Positions 1-8,978 of a stretch of 64,000 nucleotides of DNA are shown here, piece by piece. The notes under the pieces were generated by a model. It saw nothing but the letters and a program-made list of their open reading frames with translations, had not been told where the DNA came from and made no database searches. Source of the stretch: Nocardioides sp. URHA0020 (lineage in GTDB: Bacteria > Actinomycetota > Actinomycetes > Propionibacteriales > Nocardioidaceae); assembly GCF_000620705.1 (NCBI RefSeq), contig NZ_KK211166.1, positions 809,692-873,691 of the forward strand, in the 5' to 3' direction. Numbering within the stretch: the first letter of the stretch is position 1; the number at the start of each line of letters is the position of its first letter. The position numbers and the translations under genes were made by a program.

Positions 1-1806
1 GAGCTGAGCCGTACCCTGCGGTTCCGGCACCCGTTGGTCCGCTCCGCCGCCTACAACGCCGCTCCGGGCAAGGACCGTCGCCGAGTGCACCGTGCCCTCG
101 CGGCGATCGCCGAGAAGACCGGGCTTCTAGAGCTCGAGGCCTGGCACGAAGCGAAAGCCACCCTGGGAACCGACGAGGACGTTGCGCAGCGCCTCGAGGA
201 CGTTGCGGACCTCGCCGCCGAACGAGGAGGGTTCGCGTCACGGGCGCGGGTGCTCATCCAAGCCTCCGCGCTGACCCCTCCGGGGTCGCGCAAGTACGCC
301 CGTCTAGTCAGCGCTGCCGAGGCCGCGCTCGCATCAGGAACAGCGCAACTCGCAAAGAACCTGTTCGACGAGATCGACGAGGACGCCTTGGACCCGGTCT
401 CCCATGGGCGGCTCCTCATGCTCGGCGCCGAGCACTCCCTGTTCACCGCCGCGCCTACGGTGACACGCGCAAGCGCTGACCTACTCACCGCCGCCGCCCT
501 CTTCCACGGGGAGGACGACCACCTAGAACAACTGGCACTCATCAAGGCCTGGGAGTGCGCACTACCTTCGGAGCGCCTCACGATCGGGGTTGACTGGACC
601 GACCTTGGCCAACGACTTCGCGCGGGCGCCGACATCCACGAGGGGCACGCCGCGACCATCCTGCGCGCCATCAGCGCACTCATCCTGCTGCCGTACGCGG
701 ACGCGGTGCCAGCCATGCGGGAGGCGCTGGTCGCTTACGACTCGATGAACGCCGAGGAGATCTTGACCTACGGGCACAGCAGCGTCGCCCTCGCCACGGC
801 GTTGTGGGACCTCGAGGCGCGAAGCCGTTGCCTGGAGCGGTGCGCTGCCGCGGCCCGCGACGCCGGCTCGTTGCAACAGCTCGACAACGCTCTGTGGGTG
901 TTGTCGCTGAGCGAGGCGATGGGCGGGACCCCGAGAAGAGCGGTCCGCTACATGGAGCAGGTCCGTGAGTTGCGCCGAGCCATCGGCTACGACGCCGAGC
1001 ATGTCATCAACGTGGCGGTGCTGGCCTGGTCGTCAGCGACTCGCGATCAGGTCGTCGGCCTGACCGAGATGATCCACGCCATGGGGTTCGGCGGTGTGCA
1101 CGCCAGCGCTATGTCGGCGCTGGCAACAGTGGACCTCGCGGAAGGGCGGTACCAGGATGCCTACGACAAGCTCAAGCCGCTGGTCGATGACCCCTTCTTC
1201 CACGTCACGCAGCTGATGTGGCCGGACTTCGCGGAGGCCGCCGCGCGCTGCGGTCATCGCGAAGAGGCCGACAGCTTCGCCGATCAGCTCGAAGCGCGTG
1301 CGCAGGCGTGCGGGTCGGCGTGGGCGCAGGGCGTGGCGGCGCGCACCCGCGCGGTCGTGGCGGCTGATGCTGTGGCAGAGCAGAGCTTCCAGGCAGCACT
1401 CGCTTTGCTGGAGGGAACGACGTCGGGTGTCGACCTGGGCCGGACCCACCTGACGTACGGCGAGTGGCTTCGCCGCCAGAGGAGGCGTGGCGAAGCCCGG
1501 GTCCAGCTGTACGCGGCCGCCGAGGTCTTCGCAAGCATCGGCGCCGAGCCGTTCCTCCACCGGACGAACCGCGAGCTCGAAGCCGCGGGCGAGACCGTTC
1601 GGGCAGGTGACGGCCAACATCTGCCTGTCCTCACACCGCAGGAGCAGACGGTCGCTGAGCTAGCGGCAGCAGGAAGGACGAACGCGGAGATCGGCGCGAC
1701 CATGTTCCTCAGCGCCAACACCGTCGACTACCACCTCCGCAAGGTCTTCCAGAAGCTCGCCATCTCCTCGCGACGGCAGCTCGCCGATCGACTCGACCGC
1801 GCGTAG
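1..1806 (+). CDS. LuxR-family LAL-type regulator, 5' end outside window
   Basis: The reading frame is open from base 1, so the N-terminus, including any ATPase P-loop, is missing. What remains is about 600 residues: a phrase typical of the middle of MalT/LAL regulators (FRHPLVRSAAYNA), a long helical TPR-like region, and a C-terminal LuxR helix-turn-helix (LTPQEQTVAELAAAGRTNAE, then SANTVDYHLRKVFQKL). The family binds DNA through this C-terminal domain and senses a ligand or partner through the helical region. It is closely related to the regulator at 4469-7195, with long matching stretches along the whole shared length. It reads toward the hydrolase operon that begins 93 bp downstream and is a candidate regulator of it. 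The ligand is unknown. Confidence 0.9.
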   Translation, partial: ELSRTLRFRHPLVRSAAYNAAPGKDRRRVHRALAAIAEKTGLLELEAWHEAKATLGTDEDVAQRLEDVADLAAERGGFASRARVLIQASALTPPGSRKYARLVSAAEAALASGTAQLAKNLFDEIDEDALDPVSHGRLLMLGAEHSLFTAAPTVTRASADLLTAAALFHGEDDHLEQLALIKAWECALPSERLTIGVDWTDLGQRLRAGADIHEGHAATILRAISALILLPYADAVPAMREALVAYDSMNAEEILTYGHSSVALATALWDLEARSRCLERCAAAARDAGSLQQLDNALWVLSLSEAMGGTPRRAVRYMEQVRELRRAIGYDAEHVINVAVLAWSSATRDQVVGLTEMIHAMGFGGVHASAMSALATVDLAEGRYQDAYDKLKPLVDDPFFHVTQLMWPDFAEAAARCGHREEADSFADQLEARAQACGSAWAQGVAARTRAVVAADAVAEQSFQAALALLEGTTSGVDLGRTHLTYGEWLRRQRRRGEARVQLYAAAEVFASIGAEPFLHRTNRELEAAGETVRAGDGQHLPVLTPQEQTVAELAAAGRTNAEIGATMFLSANTVDYHLRKVFQKLAISSRRQLADRLDRA

Positions 1807-1899
1807 GCGGGTCCGAGCCAGTCACGACTACGTACGACACGTGGTCCGCGACTCCAAGGGCGGCACCAACCTGGGTGGACCACAACCAAGGAGGCACCC

Positions 1900-2724
1900 A
1901 TGCCGCACGTGACCGCCGACGACGGCGCGCAGATCTTCTACAAGGACTGGGGAACCGACGGCCCCGTCGTCATCCTCAGCCACGGCTGGCCGCTCAACTC
2001 CGACGCCTGGGAGGCCACCGCACTCGTGCTCGCCGAGCACGGCTACCGGGCCCTCGCCCACGACCGGCGCGGGCACGGCCGGTCCAGCCAGACCTGGCAC
2101 GGCAACGAGATGGACACCTACGCCGACGACCTCGCGTGCCTCATCCAGGGACTGGGCCTGAGCGACGTCACCCTCGTCGGCCACTCCACCGGGGGCGGCG
2201 AGATCGTTCACTACATCGGGCGTCACGGCACCGACAAGGTAGCCAAGCTCGTGCTCGTGGGCGCCGTGCCGCCGCTGATGCTGCAGACCGACGACAACCC
2301 CGAAGGCCTGCCCATCGACGTCTTCGACGGCATCCGGGCCGGCGAGCGGGCCAACCGCTCCCAGCTCTACCGCGACCTCGCCGACGGGCCGTTCTTCGGC
2401 CACAACCGCAACGGGGCCGTCGCCCAGGGGTCCCGCGACGCGTTCTGGTTGCAGTCCATGGCGTGCGGACACCGCGGCGCCTACGAGTGCATCGCCGCGT
2501 TCTCGGCCACCGATTTCCGCCCGGACCTGGCCAAGATCGACGTCCCCACGCTGGTCATCCACGGCGACGACGACCAGATCGTGCCGTTCGAGGTCGGCGG
2601 CAAGCGCTCCGCCGAGCTCATCGACGGTGCCGTCCTGAAGGTCTACGAGGGCGGCGCCCACGCCCTGCCCGACACCGACCGGGACCGGCTGCACGCCGAC
2701 CTGCTCGAGTTCCTCGGTTCTTGA
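1900..2724 (+). CDS. alpha/beta hydrolase (non-haem chloroperoxidase-like)
   Basis: A 274-residue single-domain alpha/beta hydrolase. The oxyanion/HG motif is at SHGWP, the nucleophile elbow is GHSTGG (Ser near residue 97), the acid is in HGDDDQIVP and the catalytic His is in GGAHAL, so the triad is complete. The pattern is that of the cofactor-free haloperoxidase/esterase subgroup; the natural substrate cannot be read from sequence. An AAGGAGG ribosome-binding site sits 6-7 bases before the ATG, which fixes the start. It has no signal peptide and is probably cytoplasmic. It is the first gene of a three-gene plus-strand run with the hydrolase at 2767 and the MBL enzyme at 3617. Confidence 0.9.
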   Translation: MPHVTADDGAQIFYKDWGTDGPVVILSHGWPLNSDAWEATALVLAEHGYRALAHDRRGHGRSSQTWHGNEMDTYADDLACLIQGLGLSDVTLVGHSTGGGEIVHYIGRHGTDKVAKLVLVGAVPPLMLQTDDNPEGLPIDVFDGIRAGERANRSQLYRDLADGPFFGHNRNGAVAQGSRDAFWLQSMACGHRGAYECIAAFSATDFRPDLAKIDVPTLVIHGDDDQIVPFEVGGKRSAELIDGAVLKVYEGGAHALPDTDRDRLHADLLEFLGS

Positions 2725-2766
2725 CCACCCACACAACGAGCAGCACAACGAAACGGAGCTAATCCC

Positions 2767-3612
2767 ATGAGTGAGCAGACGACCGACTTCGTACCCGACA
2801 CCATCGTCCTGGTCCACGGCCTCTGGATGACCCCGCGCAGCTGGGAGGGCTGGGTCGCCCACTTCGAGGCGAAGGGCTACACGGTCCTGACCCCGGCGTA
2901 CCCCGGCTTCGAGATCGAGGTCGAGGCGCTGCGCGAGAACCCCGACGTCATCGCCAACCAGACGGTGCCCGGAATCATCGACCACATCAGCGAGATCATC
3001 AACGGGCTCGACAAGCCGCCCATCATCATGGGCCACTCCTTCGGCGGCACCATCACCCAGCTACTCATGGACCGGGGCCTCGGCTGCTCCGGGGTCGTGG
3101 TCGACTCCGCGCCGACCGAGGGAGTCCGGGTCAACCCGGTCTCCCAGGCCAGGTCGCTCTTCCCGGTGCTCAAGAACCCGGCCAACCGGCACCGCGCCGC
3201 CGGGTTCACCCCTGAGGAGTTCCACTACGCCTTCACCAACACGCTCAGCAAGGAGGAGTCCGACAAGGTCTACGACCGCTACCACATCGCCGCCCCGGGC
3301 TTCTTCGTGTGGGAGTTCGGCCTGTTCGCGAACTTCAAGCCCGGCAAGCAGGACACCTGGGTCAACTACGGCAACGACGACCGCGCACCGCTGCTCTTCA
3401 TCGCCGGTGGGTCCGACCACATCATGCCGCCGGCGGTGAACAAGTCGAACTACAAGCACTGGAAGAAGAAGTCGAAGGCGATCACCGAGTTCCACGAGTT
3501 CCCCGGCCGCTCGCACTGGACGTGCGCGGAGCCGGGCTGGGAGGAGATCGCAGACACGGCGCTCGCCTGGGCCGTCGTTCACGCCACGGCCCACGCCTCC
3601 GCGAAGGCGTGA
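2767..3612 (+). CDS. alpha/beta hydrolase
   Basis: A 281-residue alpha/beta hydrolase: HG motif LVHGLW, nucleophile elbow GHSFGG, acid in GGSDHIMPP and His in GRSHWT. It resembles the hydrolases at 8979 and 16847 of this window more than its upstream neighbour (shared VHG-W pattern, a Trp near the strand after the HG motif, and the closing E-GW motif), so these three form a local paralogue family. A GGAG element lies about 8 bases before the ATG. It follows the preceding hydrolase by 42 bp and the next gene starts 4 bp after its stop, so the three are probably one operon. The substrate is unknown. Confidence 0.9.
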   Translation: MSEQTTDFVPDTIVLVHGLWMTPRSWEGWVAHFEAKGYTVLTPAYPGFEIEVEALRENPDVIANQTVPGIIDHISEIINGLDKPPIIMGHSFGGTITQLLMDRGLGCSGVVVDSAPTEGVRVNPVSQARSLFPVLKNPANRHRAAGFTPEEFHYAFTNTLSKEESDKVYDRYHIAAPGFFVWEFGLFANFKPGKQDTWVNYGNDDRAPLLFIAGGSDHIMPPAVNKSNYKHWKKKSKAITEFHEFPGRSHWTCAEPGWEEIADTALAWAVVHATAHASAKA

Positions 3613-3616
3613 CGCC

Positions 3617-4399
3617 ATGACCGTGCGCCTCACCCACATCGGTGGCCCGACCGTGTTGGTCGAGGCGCACGGGTGGCGGATCCTCAGCGACCCGACCTTC
3701 GACCCGCCAGGCCGGCGATACTCCTTCGGCTGGGGCACGTCCTCGACGAAGACCGCCGGCCCAGCGGTCGCGGTCGCCGACCTCCCGCCGTTGGACCTGG
3801 TTCTCCTCAGCCATGACCACCACGCCGACAACCTCGACGACGCCGGTCGGGCGCTGCTCCCCGGCGCCCGGTCGGTGGTGACTACGCCCTCAGGCGCCCG
3901 CCGGTTGACGGCGTCGAACGTGCAGGGCGTCGCCGCATGGGAGACGACTGCGGTGAGCGCTCCCGGGCTGCCCGACCTCACCATCACGGCAACCCCGTGC
4001 CGGCACGGGCCGCCACTGAGCCGGCCGATTGCCGGCGAGGTCGTCGGTTTCGCGCTGCAGTGGGTCGACGACCCCGCCGTCGTCTGGATCTCCGGCGACA
4101 CGGTCCTCTACGACGGAGTCCGCGAGGTCGCGGAGCGGCTTGACGTCGATGTCGCCGTGTTGCACCTCGGGTCAGTGAGGTTCGGGCTCACCGGGCCGCT
4201 GCGGTACTCGATGTCGGGACGTGACGCGATCGAACTAGCTGACCTCATCCGACCGCGCATCGCCGTACCGGTCCACTTTGAGGGCTGGAGCCACTTCTCC
4301 GAACAGGAGAACGCGCTTCACGACGTCCTCGACCCGGTCTCCGGCGATGTCCCTTCTCACTTTCGGTGGTTGACGAGGGGCGTGCCTCTCGAGGTGTGA
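3617..4399 (+). CDS. MBL-fold metallo-hydrolase, UlaG-like
   Basis: A 260-residue metallo-beta-lactamase-fold protein. It starts with the THIGGPTVLVE strand pair typical of the UlaG/RomA branch. It carries the metal motif SHDHHADN (H-x-H-x-D-N), a distal Asp in SGDTVLYD and a late His in VPVHFEGW. UlaG relatives hydrolyse lactones or phosphoesters; which one applies here is not visible. Its position directly after two alpha/beta hydrolases (4 bp gap) suggests a joint catabolic or detoxifying step on an ester or lactone. It is the last gene of the plus-strand run and converges on the LuxR gene at 4469. Confidence 0.88.
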   Translation: MTVRLTHIGGPTVLVEAHGWRILSDPTFDPPGRRYSFGWGTSSTKTAGPAVAVADLPPLDLVLLSHDHHADNLDDAGRALLPGARSVVTTPSGARRLTASNVQGVAAWETTAVSAPGLPDLTITATPCRHGPPLSRPIAGEVVGFALQWVDDPAVVWISGDTVLYDGVREVAERLDVDVAVLHLGSVRFGLTGPLRYSMSGRDAIELADLIRPRIAVPVHFEGWSHFSEQENALHDVLDPVSGDVPSHFRWLTRGVPLEV

Positions 4400-4468
4400 G
4401 CGAAGAACTACGAGCCGGGTGGCAGTCATCAGGGGTTCGACGGTTGTTGTCCCCAGGCTTGCCTTCCG

Positions 4469-7195
4469 TCAGCCGGTCAGCCGGTCCGCCAGCTGACGGC
4501 GCGAGGAGATGCCGAACTTCTTGAACACCTTCCGCAAGTGGTAGTCGACAGTGTTGGCGCTCACGAACATGACGGCACCGATCTCTGCGTTCGTATGTCC
4601 GGCGGCAGCCAGCCGCGCCGCGGTGCTCTCCTGGGCGGTCAACCCTCGCTCGCGGCCCGCATCGGGTGGGCCCGAGTCCTCGCCCGAGGCTCGCAGCTCG
4701 CGGCGTGCCCGCTCGGCGAACGCTGGAGCTTCGGCACGGTCGAACGATTCGGCGGCTGTTCGGAGCTGCTCGGTTGCTTCACGCCGCCGTCGTGCGCGCC
4801 GCAGCCACTCCCCGTACACGAGGTGAGTGCGAGCGAGCTCCATCTCCATGCCCGCAGAACTCAGGGAAGCAAGCGCCGCCCGATAGCACTCCTCGGCAAC
4901 CTCAGCGTCCTCCTGGACCATTGCTCGACAGCGCGCGGCAACGCCGAGCGTCCAGTCTGACCCGTTCACCGCAGCGAGGTACTCAAGCCGTTCCACCACC
5001 GGGTGCGCCGTCGCGTGCCGGTCGCTGCGCACGGCGGCTTCGACGAAGTCTCCGTACTCAAGAGGCGTCACATGCAGAAACGGTGTGTCGATGAGCGGCT
5101 GTAGACGTGCGAAGGCCTTCTCGTAGGCGCCGTCTGCGATGTCGCGGACAGCAAGGGCGTGCATGCCGGCCGCATACACACTCTCCACTCCGCTGCCAGC
5201 GGCAGCGGCCGCCACCTGCTCGACGTGCTCCTGAGAGGACCCGGTCCATGCGAGTAGTGCGGCGTTCTGCACGCTGGTTGGGTCGTAGCCGATGGCGCGG
5301 CGCAGCTCGCGAATCTGCTCGATGCACTGGGCCGACCGCTGTGGTGTGCCCCCGCGTAGCTCGGCCATGGATGTCGCCCACAGCACCTGGTCAAGCAGGC
5401 GCAGCGAGCCCACGTTGCGTGCTGCGGCAGCGGTTCGCTCCAAGCACTGTTGCCGGCTACGTGCATCCCACAGTGCGCTGGTCAACACCACGCTGACGAC
5501 GCCGTACCGCAACAGGTCCTCGTCGCTGAGTTCGGCGATAGTGCCAACTGCGGCCTGCATGACGGGCACGGCCTGGTCGTACGGAAGCAGGATGTGGGCA
5601 CTCAGCCCACGCAAGATGGTTGCTGCCACGCCGTCTCGTAGACCAGCGCCTTCTTCCAGTCGCCTGCCGAGCTCAGCGAGGCTCACCCCGGTGGCGGCGC
5701 GCTCAGCGGGCAGCGTCAGATAGAAGGCCTGGATCAGTGCGCCCTGAGCCAGGTCCGGCTCGTGACGCATGGCCTCAGCCGCGGTGAGCATGTCCGCCCC
5801 GGAGTGCCGCAACGCCGGGTCGGCGGTGAACAGCGCGATGCTGGCTCGCACAGCCACTGCTCTGCCTCGGGCAAGCGGGTCCAGAAGCGCTTCGTCGACC
5901 TCATCCAGCATGGACTTGGCGACCTGCGCCGCCCCGGTGGCCAAAGCGGCTTCCGAGGCCGCGACGAGACGAGAAAACTTCAGCGGTAGCTCGGGGGTCA
6001 GCGCCGAGGCTTGGGCCAGCACACTGGCCCTGGAGGCGTATCCGCCGCGGCTGCCTGCCATGTCGGCGACTCGCTCGAGTCGGTCGGCCACCTGCGCGTC
6101 GGTCCCCAGAGTCGCCTTGGCGGCGTGCCACGCCTCCAGTTCCACGAGGTGGAGGTCGGCGGCCGCAACGGCCAAGGCCCGATGAACCCGACGTCGCGTG
6201 GCGCCCGTCGCTGCGTTGTAGGCCGCTGCTTTGACCAGTGGATGTCGAAAGCGTACCGAAGCGTCTAGCTCGACCAGTCCAGCTGCCTCAGCCGCATGAG
6301 CCGCGTCGCCAGGCACGCCAAGCTGCCCGGTGGCCGACTCGATCAGCGACAGGTTCCCGGTGGAGTCCGCGGCCGCGGCAAGGACCCAGAGCTGCGTCTC
6401 CGACCCCAACTCCCGGACCCGACGCAGGTAGAAGTTCTCCAGGCGGGGCCCGATGGGGAACGGCTCCTCGGCGAACGCCGATCCCGTGAGCTGCCTGGCA
6501 TCGAGCTCACGGGCCAAGTCAATGAGAGCCAGCGGGTTGCCCCGGGTGGCAAGAGCCGCCCGGACCGCAGACGCAGGATCGATCTCCTCAGGAGACGAGG
6601 CCATCAACAGGGCGGCGGCCGGCTCCGAAGCCAGACCGCCGAGACGCAACCTGGGGACACCGGTCAGGTGTTCCTCGATGTAAGCGGTGTCGCGGCTGGC
6701 GAGCAACAGGGCCACAGACTCCGCCTGGAGCCTGCGCGCGACGAACGCGAGAGCGTCCAAGGACTCGACATCGAGGTGCAACGCGTCGTCGATGACGCAG
6801 AGGATCGAGGTGTCCTCGCTGGCTGCGGCCAGCAGGCCCAAGGCGCCGAGCCCCACCATGAACCGGTCCGGTGCGGTTCCTTCCGTGACCCCGGCGGCGA
6901 CACGCAACGCCCGTTGTTGGCGTTCTGGCAAGACCGACAGGTACTCGCGGAGCGGGATCATCAGTCGCTGAAGCGCGGCGTACGGCATCGTCGACTCCGC
7001 CTCGTAGCCGTCAGCGGATAGCACCTGTAGACCGGTGGCGCGATGCGACGCGGCGTCCAGCAGGGCCGTCTTGCCGATGCCCGGTTCGCCAGACAACAGA
7101 AGCGCTCCAGCCCGCCCGTTTCGTGCATGACCGACGAGCGCATCGAGTTGGCGCAACTCCGCATCTCGGCCCAGGAGCTCAGCAACCTCGGCCAT
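4469..7195 (-). CDS. LuxR-family LAL-type ATP-binding regulator
   Basis: About 908 residues in LAL (MalT-like) layout: an N-terminal AAA-type ATPase with Walker A GEPGIGKT near residue 45 and a Walker B-like strand ending in VIDDALHL, a long helical repeat region, and a C-terminal LuxR HTH (LTAQESTAARLAAAGHTNAE, SANTVDYHLRKVFKKF). The ATG at 7195 is preferred because the family begins a few residues before the GRDAEL motif. A GTG at 7222 would add nine residues; neither start has a clear ribosome-binding site. It is a close paralogue of the truncated regulator at 1-1806, in inverted orientation, and the two bracket the 1900-4399 hydrolase operon. Confidence 0.9.
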   Translation of the reverse strand: MAEVAELLGRDAELRQLDALVGHARNGRAGALLLSGEPGIGKTALLDAASHRATGLQVLSADGYEAESTMPYAALQRLMIPLREYLSVLPERQQRALRVAAGVTEGTAPDRFMVGLGALGLLAAASEDTSILCVIDDALHLDVESLDALAFVARRLQAESVALLLASRDTAYIEEHLTGVPRLRLGGLASEPAAALLMASSPEEIDPASAVRAALATRGNPLALIDLARELDARQLTGSAFAEEPFPIGPRLENFYLRRVRELGSETQLWVLAAAADSTGNLSLIESATGQLGVPGDAAHAAEAAGLVELDASVRFRHPLVKAAAYNAATGATRRRVHRALAVAAADLHLVELEAWHAAKATLGTDAQVADRLERVADMAGSRGGYASRASVLAQASALTPELPLKFSRLVAASEAALATGAAQVAKSMLDEVDEALLDPLARGRAVAVRASIALFTADPALRHSGADMLTAAEAMRHEPDLAQGALIQAFYLTLPAERAATGVSLAELGRRLEEGAGLRDGVAATILRGLSAHILLPYDQAVPVMQAAVGTIAELSDEDLLRYGVVSVVLTSALWDARSRQQCLERTAAAARNVGSLRLLDQVLWATSMAELRGGTPQRSAQCIEQIRELRRAIGYDPTSVQNAALLAWTGSSQEHVEQVAAAAAGSGVESVYAAGMHALAVRDIADGAYEKAFARLQPLIDTPFLHVTPLEYGDFVEAAVRSDRHATAHPVVERLEYLAAVNGSDWTLGVAARCRAMVQEDAEVAEECYRAALASLSSAGMEMELARTHLVYGEWLRRARRRREATEQLRTAAESFDRAEAPAFAERARRELRASGEDSGPPDAGRERGLTAQESTAARLAAAGHTNAEIGAVMFVSANTVDYHLRKVFKKFGISSRRQLADRLTG

Positions 7196-7345
7196 GAACC
7201 GCGACTCTATGAGGCCAAACACCTGTGGCGCTAGGCACCAACCCCTAGTTCAGCGCAACGAAGGAACCTCACGCGAGGTTCGCGTCAATGCCTCGCAGGA
7301 CTGCATCCGCGTCTCGCCGATGACCCCGCCACGATTCGGCCGTGC

Positions 7346-7690
7346 TCAGCCGTCCTGCGCTGGCAGCACCCGCCAGACGGCGGGGGACTCATCACCGCGG
7401 GAGACCAGGCCGCGATCAGCAAGTCCTTTGAGGGCGCGGGACGCGTTGTTGGGGTGCATATCCGCCTTCTCGGCCGCTTCGCGCGTGGTCAGTCCGACGT
7501 CACCTGAGCCGCGGACAGCTTCGAGAAGCTCGAGCTGGGTACCCCCGACACGACTCGTGGAGCGTCCTGGCGGCGTAGGGGATTCAGCAGCCGCAGCCTC
7601 GTCCTCGGCGCGCAGCCGGTCGGCGAAGAGCAGGAGCGCCTTACCGACGTCTTCGGCCAAGCCAGCAACCGCACGGGTTCGAAGCGTCAC
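7346..7690 (-). CDS. small winged-helix (MarR/ArsR-like) DNA-binding protein
   Basis: A protein of about 114 residues. The C-terminal half has the pattern of a winged helix: LLEAVRGSGDVGLTTREAAE, then NNASRALKGLADRGLVSRGD and a final beta hairpin ending in VWRVLP. The N-terminal part (AGLAEDVGKALLLFADRL) is one amphipathic helix, probably for dimerisation. The frame stays open far upstream, but that part is rich in Arg/Cys/His and unlike a protein, so the GTG at 7690 is chosen. A perfect short palindrome lies 15 bases upstream of this start. It is probably a self-regulated repressor. The ligand and targets are unknown. Confidence 0.6.
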   Translation of the reverse strand: MTLRTRAVAGLAEDVGKALLLFADRLRAEDEAAAAESPTPPGRSTSRVGGTQLELLEAVRGSGDVGLTTREAAEKADMHPNNASRALKGLADRGLVSRGDESPAVWRVLPAQDG

Positions 7691-8111
7691 ATCACCATGA
7701 TAGCCAACATGATGTTGATGGTGTTTGTCAGCCACGCAACGCTCGGTGACAACTCGACGCAACTGTGCACTGAAGCTTCGAATGTCGGCGCTCAGTCCTA
7801 GCGTCGCTACATGGACGAGGCGACCCCTGAGCCAACGCTGTGGGATGACGACGACGCGCCCGAGACGGTGTAGCTGAACCGCTCGCCGTTGCAGACATCG
7901 GATGACGGATGGCTCGTCTCCAGCCTCGACGCTGGATGGATGACGTACCAAAGGGTAGGGCTTGAGCCTTGCTCATCGGCCCGGTACGGCGCAGACCGGT
8001 CACGCTTCGGACGAGACGACACCTCAGCACAGTAATCGAGCGCTGTTCGATCGACTTTTCTGTCGACGCCCTGCGGTGCGACTGATCGAGACATCTGCGG
8101 GCCCCAGCCAT
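7691..8111. other. intergenic region without a convincing gene
   Basis: The 421 bases lie between the start of the winged-helix gene and the stop of the crotonase gene, both on the minus strand. Apart from the palindrome at 7705-7717 nothing stands out. Open frames here give Ser/Arg-rich or Cys/His-rich translations without domain patterns. It is probably the promoter region of the winged-helix gene and a remnant of older sequence. Confidence 0.5.
7705..7717. promoter_or_regulatory. palindrome upstream of winged-helix gene, candidate operator
   Basis: CAACAT-G-ATGTTG is a perfect 6-bp inverted repeat with one central base, 15-27 bases upstream of the proposed GTG start of the winged-helix gene. 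A second pair, CACCAT (7693-7698) and ATGGTG (7718-7723), partly encloses it. The position suits an autorepressor site. That it is an operator is an inference. Confidence 0.4.
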
Positions 8112-8969
8112 TTACCCCTGCATCTCGAGCAGTCGGTCCCCCAAGTTGCGCTCCATGTCGCCGTCGGTTTGGCCGCCGAGCTCGAAGAGCCGTTGGCCGT
8201 GACCCGCGACCAGGGGCCCGGCCGAGACCTGGAAGAACTTCGCCTGGGTCGCCTCCAGGTCGGCCGGCTCAGCCATCCGGACCCGTTTGTTGAGTAGTTC
8301 CTTCGTTGCGGCGAGCGCTGGCTTGTCGAAGGCGGCCACCCGCTCGGCGAAGCGCGAAACGAACGCGTCGAGGTCGGCATCCGCGACGGAGCGGTTGACC
8401 CATCCGTACCGTTCAGCGGTGTCCGCGTCGAAGTCCTCACCACCGGCGATGATTTCGAGCGCTCGGGCGCGGCCCACAGCAAGCGGAAGGCGCTCCATGC
8501 CTCCGCCGCCCGGGAAGAACCCGAAGCCGATCTCGGGTTGGCTCAGGATGCCGAGCTCCTGGGACGCGAACCGGACGTCGAGTGCGAGCAGGAACTCGCT
8601 GCCGACGCCACGGGCACGCCCGCGCAACACCCCCACCGTCAACACTGGTGCCTGCTCTAGGCGCACCAAGACGTCCGGCCAGGGCGGCAGACCTGTCGGT
8701 CCCGGTGCGGTCGAGCTCGCCGGGTCGTCGGTGGCCGCAGCACCGCCTACCTGGGTGAGATCGATGTGGGCCATGAAGAACGACGGGTTCGCCGTCTCGA
8801 AGGTGACGACCTTCAGGTTCGGGTCGGTCTCGATCTTCGCGACCAGGTCCTGGAAGTCGCGCAGGACGCCGGGGTCATACATGTTGATCGGCGGGTTCTC
8901 GAACAGGACCTTCCACCAACCGGCGGAGGCTGCGGTTACGGACAGCGTGCTCACGCGGGTCTCAGTCAT
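8112..8969 (-). CDS. enoyl-CoA hydratase/isomerase (crotonase) family protein
   Basis: A 285-residue crotonase-fold protein. The oxyanion-hole and active-site segment reads GRARGVGSEFLLALD, with the first Glu at the usual GxxE place, followed by SQPEIGFGFFPGGGG with the second Glu. Both acidic residues of hydratases are therefore present. An insert rich in Ala/Pro (around residues 75-95) replaces the usual short A-helix loop, a feature seen in some divergent crotonases. It acts on an acyl-CoA, but the exact reaction cannot be told. It lies 9 bp downstream of the alpha/beta hydrolase at 8979-9839 on the same strand, so the two are probably co-transcribed. Confidence 0.85.
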   Translation of the reverse strand: MTETRVSTLSVTAASAGWWKVLFENPPINMYDPGVLRDFQDLVAKIETDPNLKVVTFETANPSFFMAHIDLTQVGGAAATDDPASSTAPGPTGLPPWPDVLVRLEQAPVLTVGVLRGRARGVGSEFLLALDVRFASQELGILSQPEIGFGFFPGGGGMERLPLAVGRARALEIIAGGEDFDADTAERYGWVNRSVADADLDAFVSRFAERVAAFDKPALAATKELLNKRVRMAEPADLEATQAKFFQVSAGPLVAGHGQRLFELGGQTDGDMERNLGDRLLEMQG

Positions 8970-8978
8970 GGCGTCCGC

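Noticed and set aside
7691..7951. Longer N-terminus for the winged-helix protein
   Set aside because: The extra residues are not protein-like and would place the palindrome at 7705 inside the gene; the GTG at 7690 is more plausible.
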